64,000 nucleotides of DNA, taken from positions 109,118,261-109,182,260 of the forward strand of contig CM051455.1 of the NCBI GenBank assembly GCA_028274465.1, read 5' to 3'. Below the pieces are notes generated by a model. It made no database searches, was not told the origin of the DNA, and was given only the letters and a program-made list of their open reading frames with translations. The position numbers were made by a program, and so were the translations under genes. Below are positions 1 through 9,664 of this stretch, piece by piece (within the stretch, counting starts at the first letter, position 1; each line of letters opens with the position of its first letter). Source of the stretch: Plantago ovata. Its lineage: Eukaryota; Streptophyta; Magnoliopsida; Lamiales; Plantaginaceae.

Positions 1-1039
1 CGAGTAGGGTTTCGTGCTAAAGGCCGGCGATTCGTACTAGGACGCGAAACCCTACGAACCCACCCTGTGGAAGAGTCAGCCACTCCCTCACCCCCATAGC
101 TAAAGTAAGACTGTACATTGCTGTCGTCGCCACCAGAAGAACTGTACATGGAAGAAGGCAATTAAACAAATCACAATGCGAAGAAATATAAAAACAAATG
201 CAAGACGAAACTTGATAGCGAAGGGATGAGAAACTTACTATCGGAAAAATAGGACACTTCGATTTTCAATCACGGAGAATGTAAGGGGAGCTCAGACTAA
301 TAGAGAAAAAAACAGGTAGAAAGAAAGGAGATAAGAATAAAGTTTGATGTTAAAGGAAAAGGGAGAAGAGTGTAGCCGAATCCGGGATATGAAATGCTGG
401 ATAAAGTAAGATGAAGTGAAGTAAGCGACAGTGCTAGAGACACGGATTATTTATATCTATTAGGCGATGATAGATGCCCAATCGGAATCGGTGCTATTAT
501 TAAAAAAGCCCAACAGCAAAGCGGAGCGATGCGAAACCCATGAAGCAACCCGACGGGACAGGAAGCGACACAACAGTACAACGAGTCGTATGGGAGAAGC
601 TACCAAGACGATCAAACTACTATGACATCATCGATAGGATGCATGCTTACGACGTTCCATTGGAGTGTAAATACAAACAGCGAACGGATGGGTTACCACG
701 AGTACAAATAAGGCGCCGCTTCGTTCGAAGAAAGGTAAAAATCATATGGCGCGAAAAGTTACCGGCGTAACCAGTGCAACTCGAACTTGGCCAGCTCAAC
801 GGTGGCGCGGGTAAAAGCGGGGTAGGATCCAGGATGTGATCACATCCTGAATACATCACCACCCGACGCAAAATTTCATACAAGCGCAAAAATGAGTAAC
901 GCTTGGGACGCCGCCAGAAGAATACGAGAAGAATAAAAAGAAGAGAGAAAACTATGAAGACAGCCGCGACATTAAAATAGAAGAACAAGACCAAATGAGT
1001 TCATTAGCCATCTCACAGGATGACTAAGAACTGGGGGGA
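1..1039. other. No gene recognised; probable old repeat DNA
   Basis: I see no supportable gene here. Short open frames exist on both strands but none resembles a known family. A perfect 20-base palindrome lies at 830-849. The last part (about 995-1039), beginning TGAGTTC, reads directly into 4353 onward when T1 is removed, so it looks like the start of an older LTR-like repeat that T1 entered. The purine-rich stretch just before 995 would fit a polypurine tract, but that is weak. Confidence 0.4.
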
Positions 1040-1044
1040 CTATA

Positions 1045-1403
1045 TGATGCAGCGTGCGTGGACAGGCAGGGAAGAACGAAGAACAAAACTTCATTAATTT
1101 CGCAGAATACTAAAGAATTGACAATTTTATCAAAGTTCGTTGATTCTACCTAAAAATACCGAAAATTGACAAACTTGTGAGAAAAACTCAACTTTTTTAT
1201 TAATCAATCAAACATAACCGACTGAAAACAATGACTGACAATGTATTTAAATACTAGAAACCTAACTTGCTGGAAAATAAAAAGAAACCTAATTAAAAAT
1301 GAATTCTAACAGCTAATTAAAATTGCAAGACTAAAAGACCAAGAAATATTTAAACTCGTCCGTCTCGAATGTTATTGCTTTTACTTCTAATCATACCGCA
1401 TCA
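1045..1403 (-). repeat. T1 LTR, copy 1
   Basis: This 359-base LTR is bounded by TGATGC and GCATCA and preceded by the target duplication CTATA. It matches 2348-2704 and 3994-4352 almost base for base. In the minus orientation it is the terminal 3' LTR. Confidence 0.85.
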
Positions 1404-1561
1404 TTCTCTCCCACTCAAAAAAAACTCGTCCTCGAGTTTTGTAGGCAAGGAAGATCACAATCCGACAAAGCAAAATCTGACGAAAACGAAGCAAGTACTA
1501 GGAAAATAATTACTTTAGACCGCCTGGATCAAACACAAGTCTTGTTGGCCGATGCGTCCAC

Positions 1562-2185
1562 TCAAAATATAACTTGACATATAGTAACAACTGAATCGGC
1601 AATATCAACATTCAAGGCAACAGCAGTCCCATACTCGTTCAAAAAATAATCCCCATCCAAACATAATATCACTTCATGCAATATATCCAACGGATCGGGA
1701 GAGATATTCTCATCAAGAAGCTGATACGGCTTTCCAACACTACCCACCGAAAGACACATATGATCTTTGATATCACGGTCAACGAAATTATTACTAACTG
1801 AATTCGTATCAATAAAAACAGAATTAGTGGCCTCCGCTATTTCAGATTTATTGGACTCATCCAAATACTCATCCCAAATCACACAATTAGGTTGACCATC
1901 TCCATATTCATCATCCCAAACTATAAAATCAGATTTTTCTTCATCCCAAATTACAGAATATTCTTCGTCCCAAAAAGGTTCATCATCCCAATATACAGAT
2001 CTATTTTCATTCTCATCGTCCTCTTGACCTAAATTAAATAAATCTTTCAAATCATATGAAATATTGGAAACGATTACCTTTTGAGATGATTCAGAAAATT
2101 CTTCAAAGAACTGAGTCTGCGGCTCGTATACTTTTCTACGAGCACATCGATCACATTCTTCAAGACCGTTTATTGATGAACTCAT
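1562..2185 (-). pseudogene. T1 acidic WDEE-repeat ORF, shortened copy
   Basis: A 207-residue frame starting MSSSINGLEEC, highly acidic, with recurrent tryptophan-acid units (WDDE, WDEE, WDDE, WDEY) around residues 65-110. It matches the longer copy at 2945-3832 until about residue 200, where roughly 345 bases have been lost; short acata repeats flank the missing block in the other copy. Upstream in another frame (start near 2313) is a short Gag-like leader, MASERQRRANN, which stops just after overlapping this start. The family is not recognised. The position directly after a Gag leader suggests a retroelement protein reached by a frame change. Confidence 0.5.
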
Positions 2186-2347
2186 GCACTCGCACAGTCA
2201 ATTCTTCAACCTGTCTCCGTAAATCGGCAGTATCCCTCCGCAAATCGGCAGTGTCCCTCCACATATCAACGATCTGGGCACGATTGTTTGCTCTCCTCTG
2301 CCTCTCGGACGCCATACCGCAGGATCACCTGGAAGCTGATACCAATC

Positions 2348-2704
2348 TGATGCAGCGTGCGTGGACAGGCAGGGAATAACGATGATCAAAACTTCATTGA
2401 TTCCGCAGAATACTAAAGAATTGACGAATTTTATCAAATTTCGTTGATTCTACCTTAGAATACCGAAAATTGACAGACTTGTGAGAAAAACTCAACATTT
2501 TTATTAATCAATCAAACATAACCGACTGAAAACAATGACTGACAATGTATTTAAATACTAGAAATCTAACTTGCTGGAAAACAAAAAGAAACCTAATTAA
2601 AATGAATTCTAACAGCTAATTAAAATTGCAAGACTAAAAGACCAAGAAATATTTAAACTCGTCCGTCTCGAATGTATGCTTTTACTTCTAATCATACTGC
2701 ATCA
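2348..2704 (-). repeat. T1 LTR, middle copy
   Basis: A 357-base LTR with TGATGC/GCATCA ends, shared by the two internal regions. A primer site lies on its left side (minus TGGTATCAG at about 2336-2344) and a purine tract on its right side (2705-2720). Confidence 0.85.
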
Positions 2705-2944
2705 TTCTCTCCCACTCAAAAAAAACTCGTCCTCGAGTTTTGTAGGCAAGGAAGATCACAATCCGACAAAGCAAAATCTGACGAAAACGAAGCAAGTACT
2801 AGGAAAATAATTACTTTAGACCGCCTGGATCAAACACAAGTCTTGTTGGCCGATGCGTCCACTCAAAATATAACTTGACATACAGTTGGAGTCAACACCG
2901 AGGAAATTGCAAAAGGACAAATAGGTGGATTGATGAAATCAGAC

Positions 2945-3832
2945 TCAACCAACCTCGGGATAAAATACGAAACACCAAACCTCCCATGGTTGAAGACTAG
3001 GTAGTGTAGCTAAGTAATTACCGAAATCTCCAACCATAATGTCAAAGGCAGAAAGTGTAAACAGTGCAAGTGGCATATCATATCCAGCACGCTTACTCTC
3101 AAATTCCCCAAGGAAATTTGTATCTTCCATGTTACTTGCCCAACCAAAGGCTATTAAATTAGTGATGATGCCCAATCTCCGAGATTCAACTTTGAATTTG
3201 ACCTTTTTCCACTGCAAATAGCCACATATAGTAACAACTGAATCGGCAATATCAACATTCAAGGCAACAGCAGTCCCATACTCGTTCAACAAATAATCCC
3301 CATCCAAACATAATATCACTTCATGCAATATATCCAACGGATCGGGACAGATATTCTCATCAAGAAGCTGATACGGCTTTCCAACACTACCCACCGAAAG
3401 ACACATATGATCTTTGATATCACGGTCAACGAAATTATTACTAACTGAATTCGTATCAATAAAAACAGAATTAGTGGCCTCCGCTATTTCAGATTTATTG
3501 GACTCATCCAAATACTCATCCCAAATCACACAATTAGGTTGACCATCTCCATATTCATCATCCCAAACTATAAAATCAGATTTTTCTTCATCCCAAATTA
3601 CAGAATATTCTTCGTCCCAAAAAGGTTCATCATCCCAATATACAGATCTATTTTCATTCTCATCGTCCTCCTGACCTAAATTAAATAAATCTTTCAAATC
3701 ATATGAAATATTGGAAACGATTACCTTTTCAGATGATTCAGAAAATTCTTCAAAGAACTGAGTCTGCGGCTCGTATACTTTTCTACGAGCACATCGATCA
3801 CATTCTTCAAGACCGTTTATTGACGAACTCAT
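2945..3832 (-). CDS. T1 acidic WDEE-repeat protein, longer copy
   Basis: This 295-residue frame is the fuller copy of the T1 protein. The N-terminal part (about residues 1-25) holds CDRCARRK. Residues about 45-110 are very acidic with four to five W-D/E units such as FWDEEYSVIWDEE. The C-terminal half (about 110-295) is mixed hydrophobic and polar with no recognised domain. The ATG overlaps, in another frame, the end of a Gag-like coiled leader (start near 3962) that is itself shifted by a one-base change near 3888 relative to the other copy. Its function is unknown. I see no zinc knuckle or protease motif. Confidence 0.55.
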   Translation of the reverse strand: MSSSINGLEECDRCARRKVYEPQTQFFEEFSESSEKVIVSNISYDLKDLFNLGQEDDENENRSVYWDDEPFWDEEYSVIWDEEKSDFIVWDDEYGDGQPNCVIWDEYLDESNKSEIAEATNSVFIDTNSVSNNFVDRDIKDHMCLSVGSVGKPYQLLDENICPDPLDILHEVILCLDGDYLLNEYGTAVALNVDIADSVVTICGYLQWKKVKFKVESRRLGIITNLIAFGWASNMEDTNFLGEFESKRAGYDMPLALFTLSAFDIMVGDFGNYLATLPSLQPWEVWCFVFYPEVG

Positions 3833-3993
3833 GCACTCGCACCGTCAATTCTTCAACCTGTCTCCGTAAATCGGCAGTATCCCTCGCAAATCGGCAGTGT
3901 CCCTCCACATATCAACGATCTGGGCACGATTGTTTGCTCTCCTCTGCCTCTCGGACGCCATACCGCAGGATCACCTGGAAGCTGATACCAATC

Positions 3994-4352
3994 TGATGCA
4001 GCGTGCGTGGACAGGCAGGGAATAACGACGATCAAAACTTCATTGATTCCGCAGAATACTAAAGAATTGACGAATTTTATCAAATTTCGTTGATTCTACC
4101 TAAGAATACCGAAAATTGACAGACTTGTGAGAAAAACTCAACATTTTTATTAATCAATCAAACATAACCGACTGAAAACAATGACTGACAATGTATTTAA
4201 ATACTAGAAATCTAACTTGCTGGAAAACAAAAAGAAACCTAATTAAAATGAATTCTAACAGCTAATTAAAATTGCAAAACTAAAAGATCAAGAAATATTT
4301 AAACTCGTCCGTCTCGAATGTTATTGCTTTGACTTCTAATCATACCGCATCA
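3994..4352 (-). repeat. T1 LTR, copy 3
   Basis: A 359-base LTR, the 5' LTR in the minus orientation, followed by the target duplication CTATA at 4353-4357. The minus-strand primer site TGGTATCAG lies immediately left of it (about 3982-3990). Confidence 0.85.
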
Positions 4353-5099
4353 CTATATGATATGGCATATAATATCCTACTCGCGGACCTCTACTTGTCC
4401 GCGAGGTGCAGAAGAAGACCCGCGGAGAGGCTTAGATAATTACATCAACCCCCGCAGAAAGAAGGCTTACCAAGGTGTGGCCCCGCCACGTGGCCCTATG
4501 CGTAAGTATGGAAGATCCGTAAAGGCACTGGACCAAAGTAATGACCATGCACGGGGAAAAAAGACCTCAGCGAAGAGCTATAGCCTAGCTTAGCCCGCGA
4601 GGAAACACTCTGCACAAGCACACCCCGAGTGGCTTATACGTAGAGCGTCATGGAAGACTCCCCGCAACGGAGGGAGGTTGCGCTGGACGAAGACCTCCGC
4701 CAAGAGATATAGCCTAGCTTAGCCCGAGAGGAAATACTCCACGTAGGCACGCCCTGCGCAACCCACGTGAAGAGTATCATAGAAGACTCCCTCCAGCTGA
4801 GGGAGGTGGCGTCAGAAGACTTGTCTGCGCCTGGCAGACAAGAAGTACGGAGGAACTGTGTGAGAGCCGGATATCGAGGAAGAAAGGTCTCTCACTCAAG
4901 CTGTCTCTATAAATAGAAGACATGTCTCACATTTTGAGGTAACTCTCTCATTCTATCACCAATATACTACTCTCTAAACAACCCTTCCAAGGTTCAAGTA
5001 AAGTCTTATACCGGTTTGTCCAAGGCAAGCCGGTCAAAAAGGAATTTAACTCCCTTTCTCTATCCGCGCAGGTACCACGAGCAGCGGGGGGTACAAACA
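4353..5099 (+). repeat. Older LTR-like sequence with tandem repeats and TATA box
   Basis: This non-coding, relatively GC-rich stretch continues the sequence interrupted by T1 (about 995-1044). It contains two copies of a roughly 129-base unit (about 4563-4820; marker TATAGCCTAGCTTAGCCC at 4579 and 4708) and a TATA motif (CTCTATAAATAG, about 4903-4914). These suit an LTR promoter, ending near GGTACAAACA at 5099. No partner LTR is visible, so it may be a solo or truncated LTR. Confidence 0.4.
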
Positions 5100-5206
5100 T
5101 TGAAGGTGGAGCTGATCTTTTAGTATAGTTGGGGCTCATTTATAGTCCATATTTGTATCTATAGATGGATATATACGTTGTGTAATATTTAGTTACATCA
5201 AGGAAA

Positions 5207-5487
5207 AATAAAGCTATATGTTGAACATCCTCCAGGATTTGTTAATCCACATATAAATGATCATGTGTTTCAAATAAACAATTACATCTATGGTTTTCAT
5301 GAATCTTTTGCATGACAATTTAACAGATTGATTCAATATTTGGAACATGACGGTTTCAAAAGATCTTAGAATGATGGAAACTTGTTTTATCTCAGGAATA
5401 ACTATGGGATGATTATAGTTCACTTCTTTGATGATGACTTCGTATTTGGTGCTACTAGGCTACTTATGGAATACAAGTTTACATAAG
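5207..5487 (+). pseudogene. C1: Copia reverse transcriptase relic, 5' piece
   Basis: Conceptual translation gives HPPGFVNPHINDHVF, then a YGLKQAP-like block changed to YGFHESFA, and FFDDDFVFGATR in place of the catalytic YVDDIIFGAT block of Copia reverse transcriptases. It contains at least two in-frame stops. It ends abruptly at E1 and resumes at 12116, so E1 split an already ageing element. Confidence 0.75.
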
Positions 5488-6830
5488 TGATGATGTCGTT
5501 TTTCACCAATTAAATTTGTTTAAAAGCCTAAGAACACTTATCACTACACAAACTAGAGTGCAATGGCAAGTTGTCCCCGAGTGTCGTTCTCTCGGGACCT
5601 AACGTGGCTTTGCTTGAGGTTCTTGCTAGTAATTTCAGTCAACGAGTTCAAATGTTTATAGAATCGCTTTCTTAGAACAAAGCAACGAGAAATCAGATTG
5701 TTGTAATCAAGTTTGGAAAACGGTTGGTGGTAGAAATCAAATACACATGCATGGGTTACGAATATGCTCACAAGTTCAGTTCGTAAAACCTTCGATCAAG
5801 TCTGCTAAGCAACTCGTCTAGGTAACTTTCAAGACACAAATCATAAAAGACCACTATCAATACTTTAGAGGTGCTTGTCACTAACACCATTTATCTAGCA
5901 TGCTGCAAATCTCTAACATACAATCCTATAACCTTCGAATATATTTTATAGGCAACTAAGAATCATATGAAGGAATTTGCAGAAAAATTGAATCACAATC
6001 TCATGTAAGCATAAACATAACCCATAGCATGCATATTCTACATTCTACCACCAACACAAAGGATTTAGCTACTCATATTCATCAACATAGACATCAAATC
6101 ATATGAATTGTAAATAGAATACATCAAATCAAACTACTAGACAAGAGGTAATGATACAATGTTACCACCAAGCTGTCACTAATCGGTGGGTATTGATGAA
6201 AACCTCTCCGTAGATGAAACAATGGATGAAATCCTATGCCAAAACCTTTAATCCAATCTAAAATACAATATAATCTGAGTTTTCTCTGAGTTTTGGGGCT
6301 TAGGAGCTCTCCAAAACGAAGCTACAGTTCAAAAAGTATTCAAAAAATGACTGAAGATCAGATCTAAGAAGGAAAATCCGAAAACGTAACCGCTGCCAAG
6401 CGGAGCGCTTGGCAAGCGAAGCGCTTTGGCCCTCCAAGCGCTTCGCTTGGCTGCTGTGCCAAAGCTCCTGGAAAATGAAGCGGAGCGCTTCACTATTCCA
6501 GGCGCTTAGCTTGGCTCCTAGGCAGATTTTTGTCTTCAAACTTAATCTTTTTGCCCTCGTACGGCCCTCGGGTGCCTTGGACTCATCCTTCTCGATGCTT
6601 ATTGATGCTCAAACACTCACGAACAAGCCATGGAGATCAAGGAACTTCAAAGGGTCCATTTTCTATCAAAAGGCTCGTTTTTAGCTCCAAAAATTTCGTA
6701 CCTAAGTGCCTGAAAATGCAGAAAACGATAAACGTGACACTATTCTACAAAACTAACAAAAAAAAAAGGCTAAAAGATAGCAAAAGAAGGTAAAAAAGAC
6801 AAGATGAACGCGTCAAAAATACGTTCATCA
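5488..6830 (-). repeat. E1 3' LTR
   Basis: A 1,343-base LTR. Relative to the other E1 LTR it lacks about 38 bases near 5935 and one GC-rich dyad unit near 6412. The dyad array lies at 6396-6516. Confidence 0.85.
6396..6516. repeat. Dyad array in E1 3' LTR (AAGCG arms)
   Basis: The array holds CCAAGCG-GAG-CGCTTGG (6396-6412), CCAAGCG-CTT-CGCTTGG (6434-6450), AAGCG-GAG-CGCTT (6478-6490) and degenerate members to 6516. All keep the plan arm-GCG-N3-CGC-arm. It corresponds by position to the GGGCG/AGGCG arrays in the other Gypsy LTRs of the window. Confidence 0.8.
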
Positions 6831-6865
6831 AACTCCCCAAACCAAACCTTTGCTTGTCCTCAAGC
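6831..6865 (-). other. E1 terminal polypurine tract
   Basis: On the minus strand the sequence CTTGAGGACAAGCAAAGG is followed by TTTGGTTTGGGGAGTT, directly abutting the 3' LTR. This is the expected plus-strand primer site of an LTR retrotransposon. A related copy of the module lies inside the element near 8286-8335. Confidence 0.75.
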
Positions 6866-7451
6866 AACAAACTATCCTAAATGCAACACAAAAGGAGTCT
6901 CATGCCAAGTAAAGTGAACTAATCTATTGAATCTACCAAAAGCTTATGAACAAGACCATATGTGCATGACATGCAAGTAGGTTGAAGAATGTCTCGATTG
7001 CGAATATACACATTCATATGTGCACTTTGTTAAACAAAGGAGTCTCTCGTAACATCTTCTACCTGGACCTGGTCAGTGACGACACAATGATGCATGTTAT
7101 CATACTACAATTGCCCCGTGCCTATGAAACCGAGGGTTTACTACTGTTCACCAAGCGAGACTTTTCCTCAAGAGAGGGCGAACCAATACTGGCTCTCATC
7201 AAACGAAGGAGGGTTCCCTTAGAAAGATAACACTCCCCTATTCTACCCAGACTCTCAATAATGAGCCTCTTTCAACCACTTCTTGAATAGCAAGACGAGG
7301 GTGGTCAAGAATAGGCCTTGGACAAAGGCGACACGAAACGAAAGATAGAATTTACAACTCGATAACTTCACAAGGAAAAAATATTTACATGACACTTGAC
7401 ACTACGAGACTGCTTTTGGCTTGCAACGACCCTTCTTTTGCTTGTGGGTCT

Positions 7452-7556
7452 TATTCTTTATTTTCTTTCTTTCTTTTTTTTTTTTCTCTGTTTTTTTTCT
7501 TTTCTCTTTTTTTTTCTTCTTTTCTTTTCTTTTTTTCTTTCTTTTTTTTTTTTATA
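7452..7556. repeat. Homopyrimidine tract (E1)
   Basis: About 100 bases almost purely T and C on the plus strand, just before the first CCTATTC hairpin. Equivalent tracts occur at about 27480-27620 (M2), 35465-35600 (S1, purine on plus) and 40600-40735 (M3). Confidence 0.8.
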
Positions 7557-7602
7557 TAAAAAGGGGCAAGCAGCAGTACTAAGTGTCAAAAAACACCTCC
7601 CC

Positions 7603-7813
7603 AAACCTATTCGAAAGAATAGGTTTGAGCACAAAGACGAAAAAGAAAAAGGAAAGACTCTTTTACAAAGACACCTCCCCAAACCTATTCGAAAGAATAG
7701 GTTGGACACAAAACAAAAGGAAAAAGAAAAAGGAAACTTTACAACGACTCAAAGACGAAAGACAAGATCAATAAGGCAACCCCCTCCCCAAACCTATTCG
7801 ATAGAATAGGTTT
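7603..7813. repeat. Three E1 hairpins CCTATTC-N4-GAATAGG
   Basis: Three inverted repeats: 7603-7626 (ten-base arms AAACCTATTC and GAATAGGTTT around GAAA), 7682-7703, and 7790-7813 (loop GATA). In element sense each is linked to a TTTGGGGAGG-like run. Stems are kept while loop bases vary. Confidence 0.85.
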
Positions 7814-8285
7814 AATACAAGGAATCACACACCTCACACTACCTCCTTCCTAGGTATTTGGCAATCTCTAATCGAGGTGAAGAACTTGTCGCCTCTTACG
7901 TACATAATTACACGGGTTACAACCATAGACTCTAACATGCATCATTTTATAAGGTCATCGTGAACCGCAGCAGAAGAAACACCACTCAAGGTAATGTCGA
8001 GGCTACTAAGCTTAACTAGTGCACATGCGAATGTGACAAACCAAGCGAGACAAGCCTCAAACTACTTGCAAAGTGATGCAACATATGATCAATGGTCATA
8101 AACACTTAGTCTACTCAATAAAAAAGTTCAAAAGACTTGGCAATAAACTCCACACACAACAACGTGCAACAACTAATCTAGGGATGATATGCATGCAAAA
8201 ATTTGAAGAAAACACACGACAAATCACATGAACATGAGTAAAATCAGGCATGTACGAACCACACAAGCATATAGTACTGAAAATC

Positions 8286-8335
8286 CAATACCCCCTCGCC
8301 AAACCTAAACTTTTGCTCGTCCTCGAGCAAAGAAA
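8286..8335 (-). other. E1 internal polypurine-like module
   Basis: In element sense CTCGAGGACGAGCAAAAG is followed by TTTAGGTTTGGCGAGGGGG, resembling the terminal polypurine module at 6831-6865. It could act as a second plus-strand primer or be a relic of a duplicated 3' end. Confidence 0.5.
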
Positions 8336-8503
8336 AGTTGAATGAAAAGGAAAAATTGGATTGAAAGTACAATTCCTTGAGATAAAGGTTCGTGTCCAAT
8401 CTACTATATATGAGTAGTACCTGAAAGGACTCAAGAAACAAGTGAAAATGGGTGCGCAAAGATGAGAAGAATGGAAAAAACAAGGAAAATCTGGGTACAG
8501 GGT

Positions 8504-8630
8504 CCAGGCGGACCGCTTGGTAAGCGGGGCGCTTGGGAGGTTCCAAGCGCTCCGCTTGAATTTCCAGAAAGTTACAAAACTTTCTGGAATTTCAAGCGGA
8601 CCGCTTGGCCCTTCCAAGCGCTTCGCTTGG
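8504..8630. repeat. E1 internal dyad array with 66-base hairpin
   Basis: Five dyads with AAGCG arms lie between the protease and the internal polypurine module. The central ones are embedded in a larger inverted repeat: arms 8543-8573 and 8578-8608 pair at 29 of 31 positions around the loop ACAA. The same dyad words occur in the E1 LTRs. Confidence 0.85.
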
Positions 8631-8860
8631 CCCTGTTTCCAGATTTTCGATGTTTTTTCCTATCTTAATCACCTAAGGCACCAAGACAAACACTAGACTA
8701 AACGAATCACGACAAAAGGCACACAGGCCACAACTACAAAAGCAAATAAAGAATGCAAGAAACTAATGAAATGAACTAAGATACAAACGAAACAAAATTT
8801 TAAACGTGCTCCTAATCTACATGCAAGTACCTACAACCTCGGGTTGCCTCCCGAGAAGCG

Positions 8861-8885
8861 CCTTCGTTTAAAAGTCGTTGGCTCG
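8861..8885 (-). other. Conserved GGGAGGCAACCC motif after E1 protease
   Basis: In element sense the sequence GGCGCTTCTCGGGAGGCAAC (continuing CCG) follows the protease. The equivalent GGCGCTATCCGGGAGGCAAC occurs after protease in M2, P and M3. Similar motifs are familiar downstream of coding regions in Athila/Tat-like elements. The role is unknown. Confidence 0.6.
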
Positions 8886-8950
8886 ACTCTTCACAACTCA
8901 TGCGGAATTGATTTCGCCTTGGGTACTAGACTTCCCCCTCCAATTGCTTC

Positions 8951-9664
8951 TCAAAGCATCAATTCCCTGCACATCTTGACGAACATAAAGTGGACCAAAA
9001 ATCCTACAAGTTCGTTAGTATCAACATAAGCACATGAATCAACAATGGCTCGCAACGTATGTTGCTTGCCATTTACCTCAAAGTGACATGTCCGGCGATA
9101 CATGTCTATGACCATACGCACTTTGTTGATGAAGGCTCTACCCAAGAGAACCACATCCTTAAGATTAGCAGAAGATGTAGGCATAACGATGAAATTAGTC
9201 TTCACCTCAACACCGGCAACCCTCACCGCAAAGTTCTCAATCACACCCAACGGCTTTTTCATGGACCCATCCGCTAATTGCACCATGCATTTCATAGGTC
9301 TCAAGCCAGACAAACCCGACTCTTCATACACGTTCAAGGGTATAACATTCACACCCGCTCCCGTGTCTAGAGTTGCCACTATTCCATCCTTCTTCCCCAA
9401 GCCGATTTCAACATCGAAGCTCTCTTGGATGGGCACTTCCACCATATCCACCATCTCATCCTCAGACGATGAGTTTTCTTTCACCTCTTCAACTATCGCA
9501 TCAGATTGTGCGACAACTTCCTCTTCCATAACCACCTTAGGAGTCTTGACCTCCTCACTCACCTTGCAAGTTTCAGTTATCTTGCAACTTGGCACCTCAA
9601 CTAGTGCATTGTCTCTCACAACCGTGATCTCCACGGGCAAATCAGTCACCACGGTTATGGCCAT
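8951..9664 (-). CDS. E1 retropepsin-like protease
   Basis: A 237-residue frame. The active-site block is ATLDTGAGVNVIPLNVYEES (about residues 98-117), with the flap/second-half region FIVMPTSSANLKDVVLLGRAF near 158-178, as in plant Gypsy aspartic proteases that mature Gag. The first 90 residues are the acidic gag-protease linker. It ends in MCRELML followed by noncoding sequence, where pol would continue in an autonomous element. The upstream gag is in another frame because of an indel, so the polyprotein is broken. Confidence 0.75.
   Translation of the reverse strand: MAITVVTDLPVEITVVRDNALVEVPSCKITETCKVSEEVKTPKVVMEEEVVAQSDAIVEEVKENSSSEDEMVDMVEVPIQESFDVEIGLGKKDGIVATLDTGAGVNVIPLNVYEESGLSGLRPMKCMVQLADGSMKKPLGVIENFAVRVAGVEVKTNFIVMPTSSANLKDVVLLGRAFINKVRMVIDMYRRTCHFEVNGKQHTLRAIVDSCAYVDTNELVGFLVHFMFVKMCRELML

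Larger units (their letters stand above)
1045..4352 (-). mobile_element. T1: tandem LTR-internal-LTR-internal-LTR retroelement
   Basis: Three near-identical LTRs (1045-1403, 2348-2704, 3994-4352) alternate with two short internal regions (1404-2347 and 2705-3993). Each LTR starts TGATGC and ends GCATCA. The target duplication CTATA lies at 1040-1044 and 4353-4357, so the whole array behaves as one insertion. On the minus strand each internal begins with a tRNA-iMet-like primer site (TGGTATCAG, three bases inside the LTR) and ends with the purine tract GAGTGGGAGAGAA abutting the next LTR. There is no protease or polymerase. It is a non-autonomous Gypsy-like element, probably made tandem by unequal LTR recombination. 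Confidence 0.85.
6866..8285 (-). other. E1 3' noncoding region
   Basis: This is about 1.4 kb without a credible gene. It contains a homopyrimidine (minus-strand homopurine) tract at about 7452-7556 and three hairpin repeats at 7603-7626, 7682-7703 and 7790-7813. Related sequence occurs in M2, S1 and M3, so the region is conserved across the cohort even though it does not code. Confidence 0.7.

Noticed and set aside
540-770. 76-residue plus-strand frame as a small gene
   Set aside because: No recognisable family, overlaps an equally plausible frame on the other strand, and lies in apparent old repeat DNA.
6300-6690. Several overlapping short frames in E1 LTR
   Set aside because: They run across palindromic dyads in every frame and both strands, which is expected for symmetric GC-rich sequence, and recur in the sister LTR with frame-breaking changes.
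7396-7809. 137-residue frame rich in Phe/Ser/Leu, resembling a membrane protein
   Set aside because: It is the translation of the homopyrimidine tract and hairpin repeats; the same applies to T-rich frames at 27436-27761 and 40501-40762.
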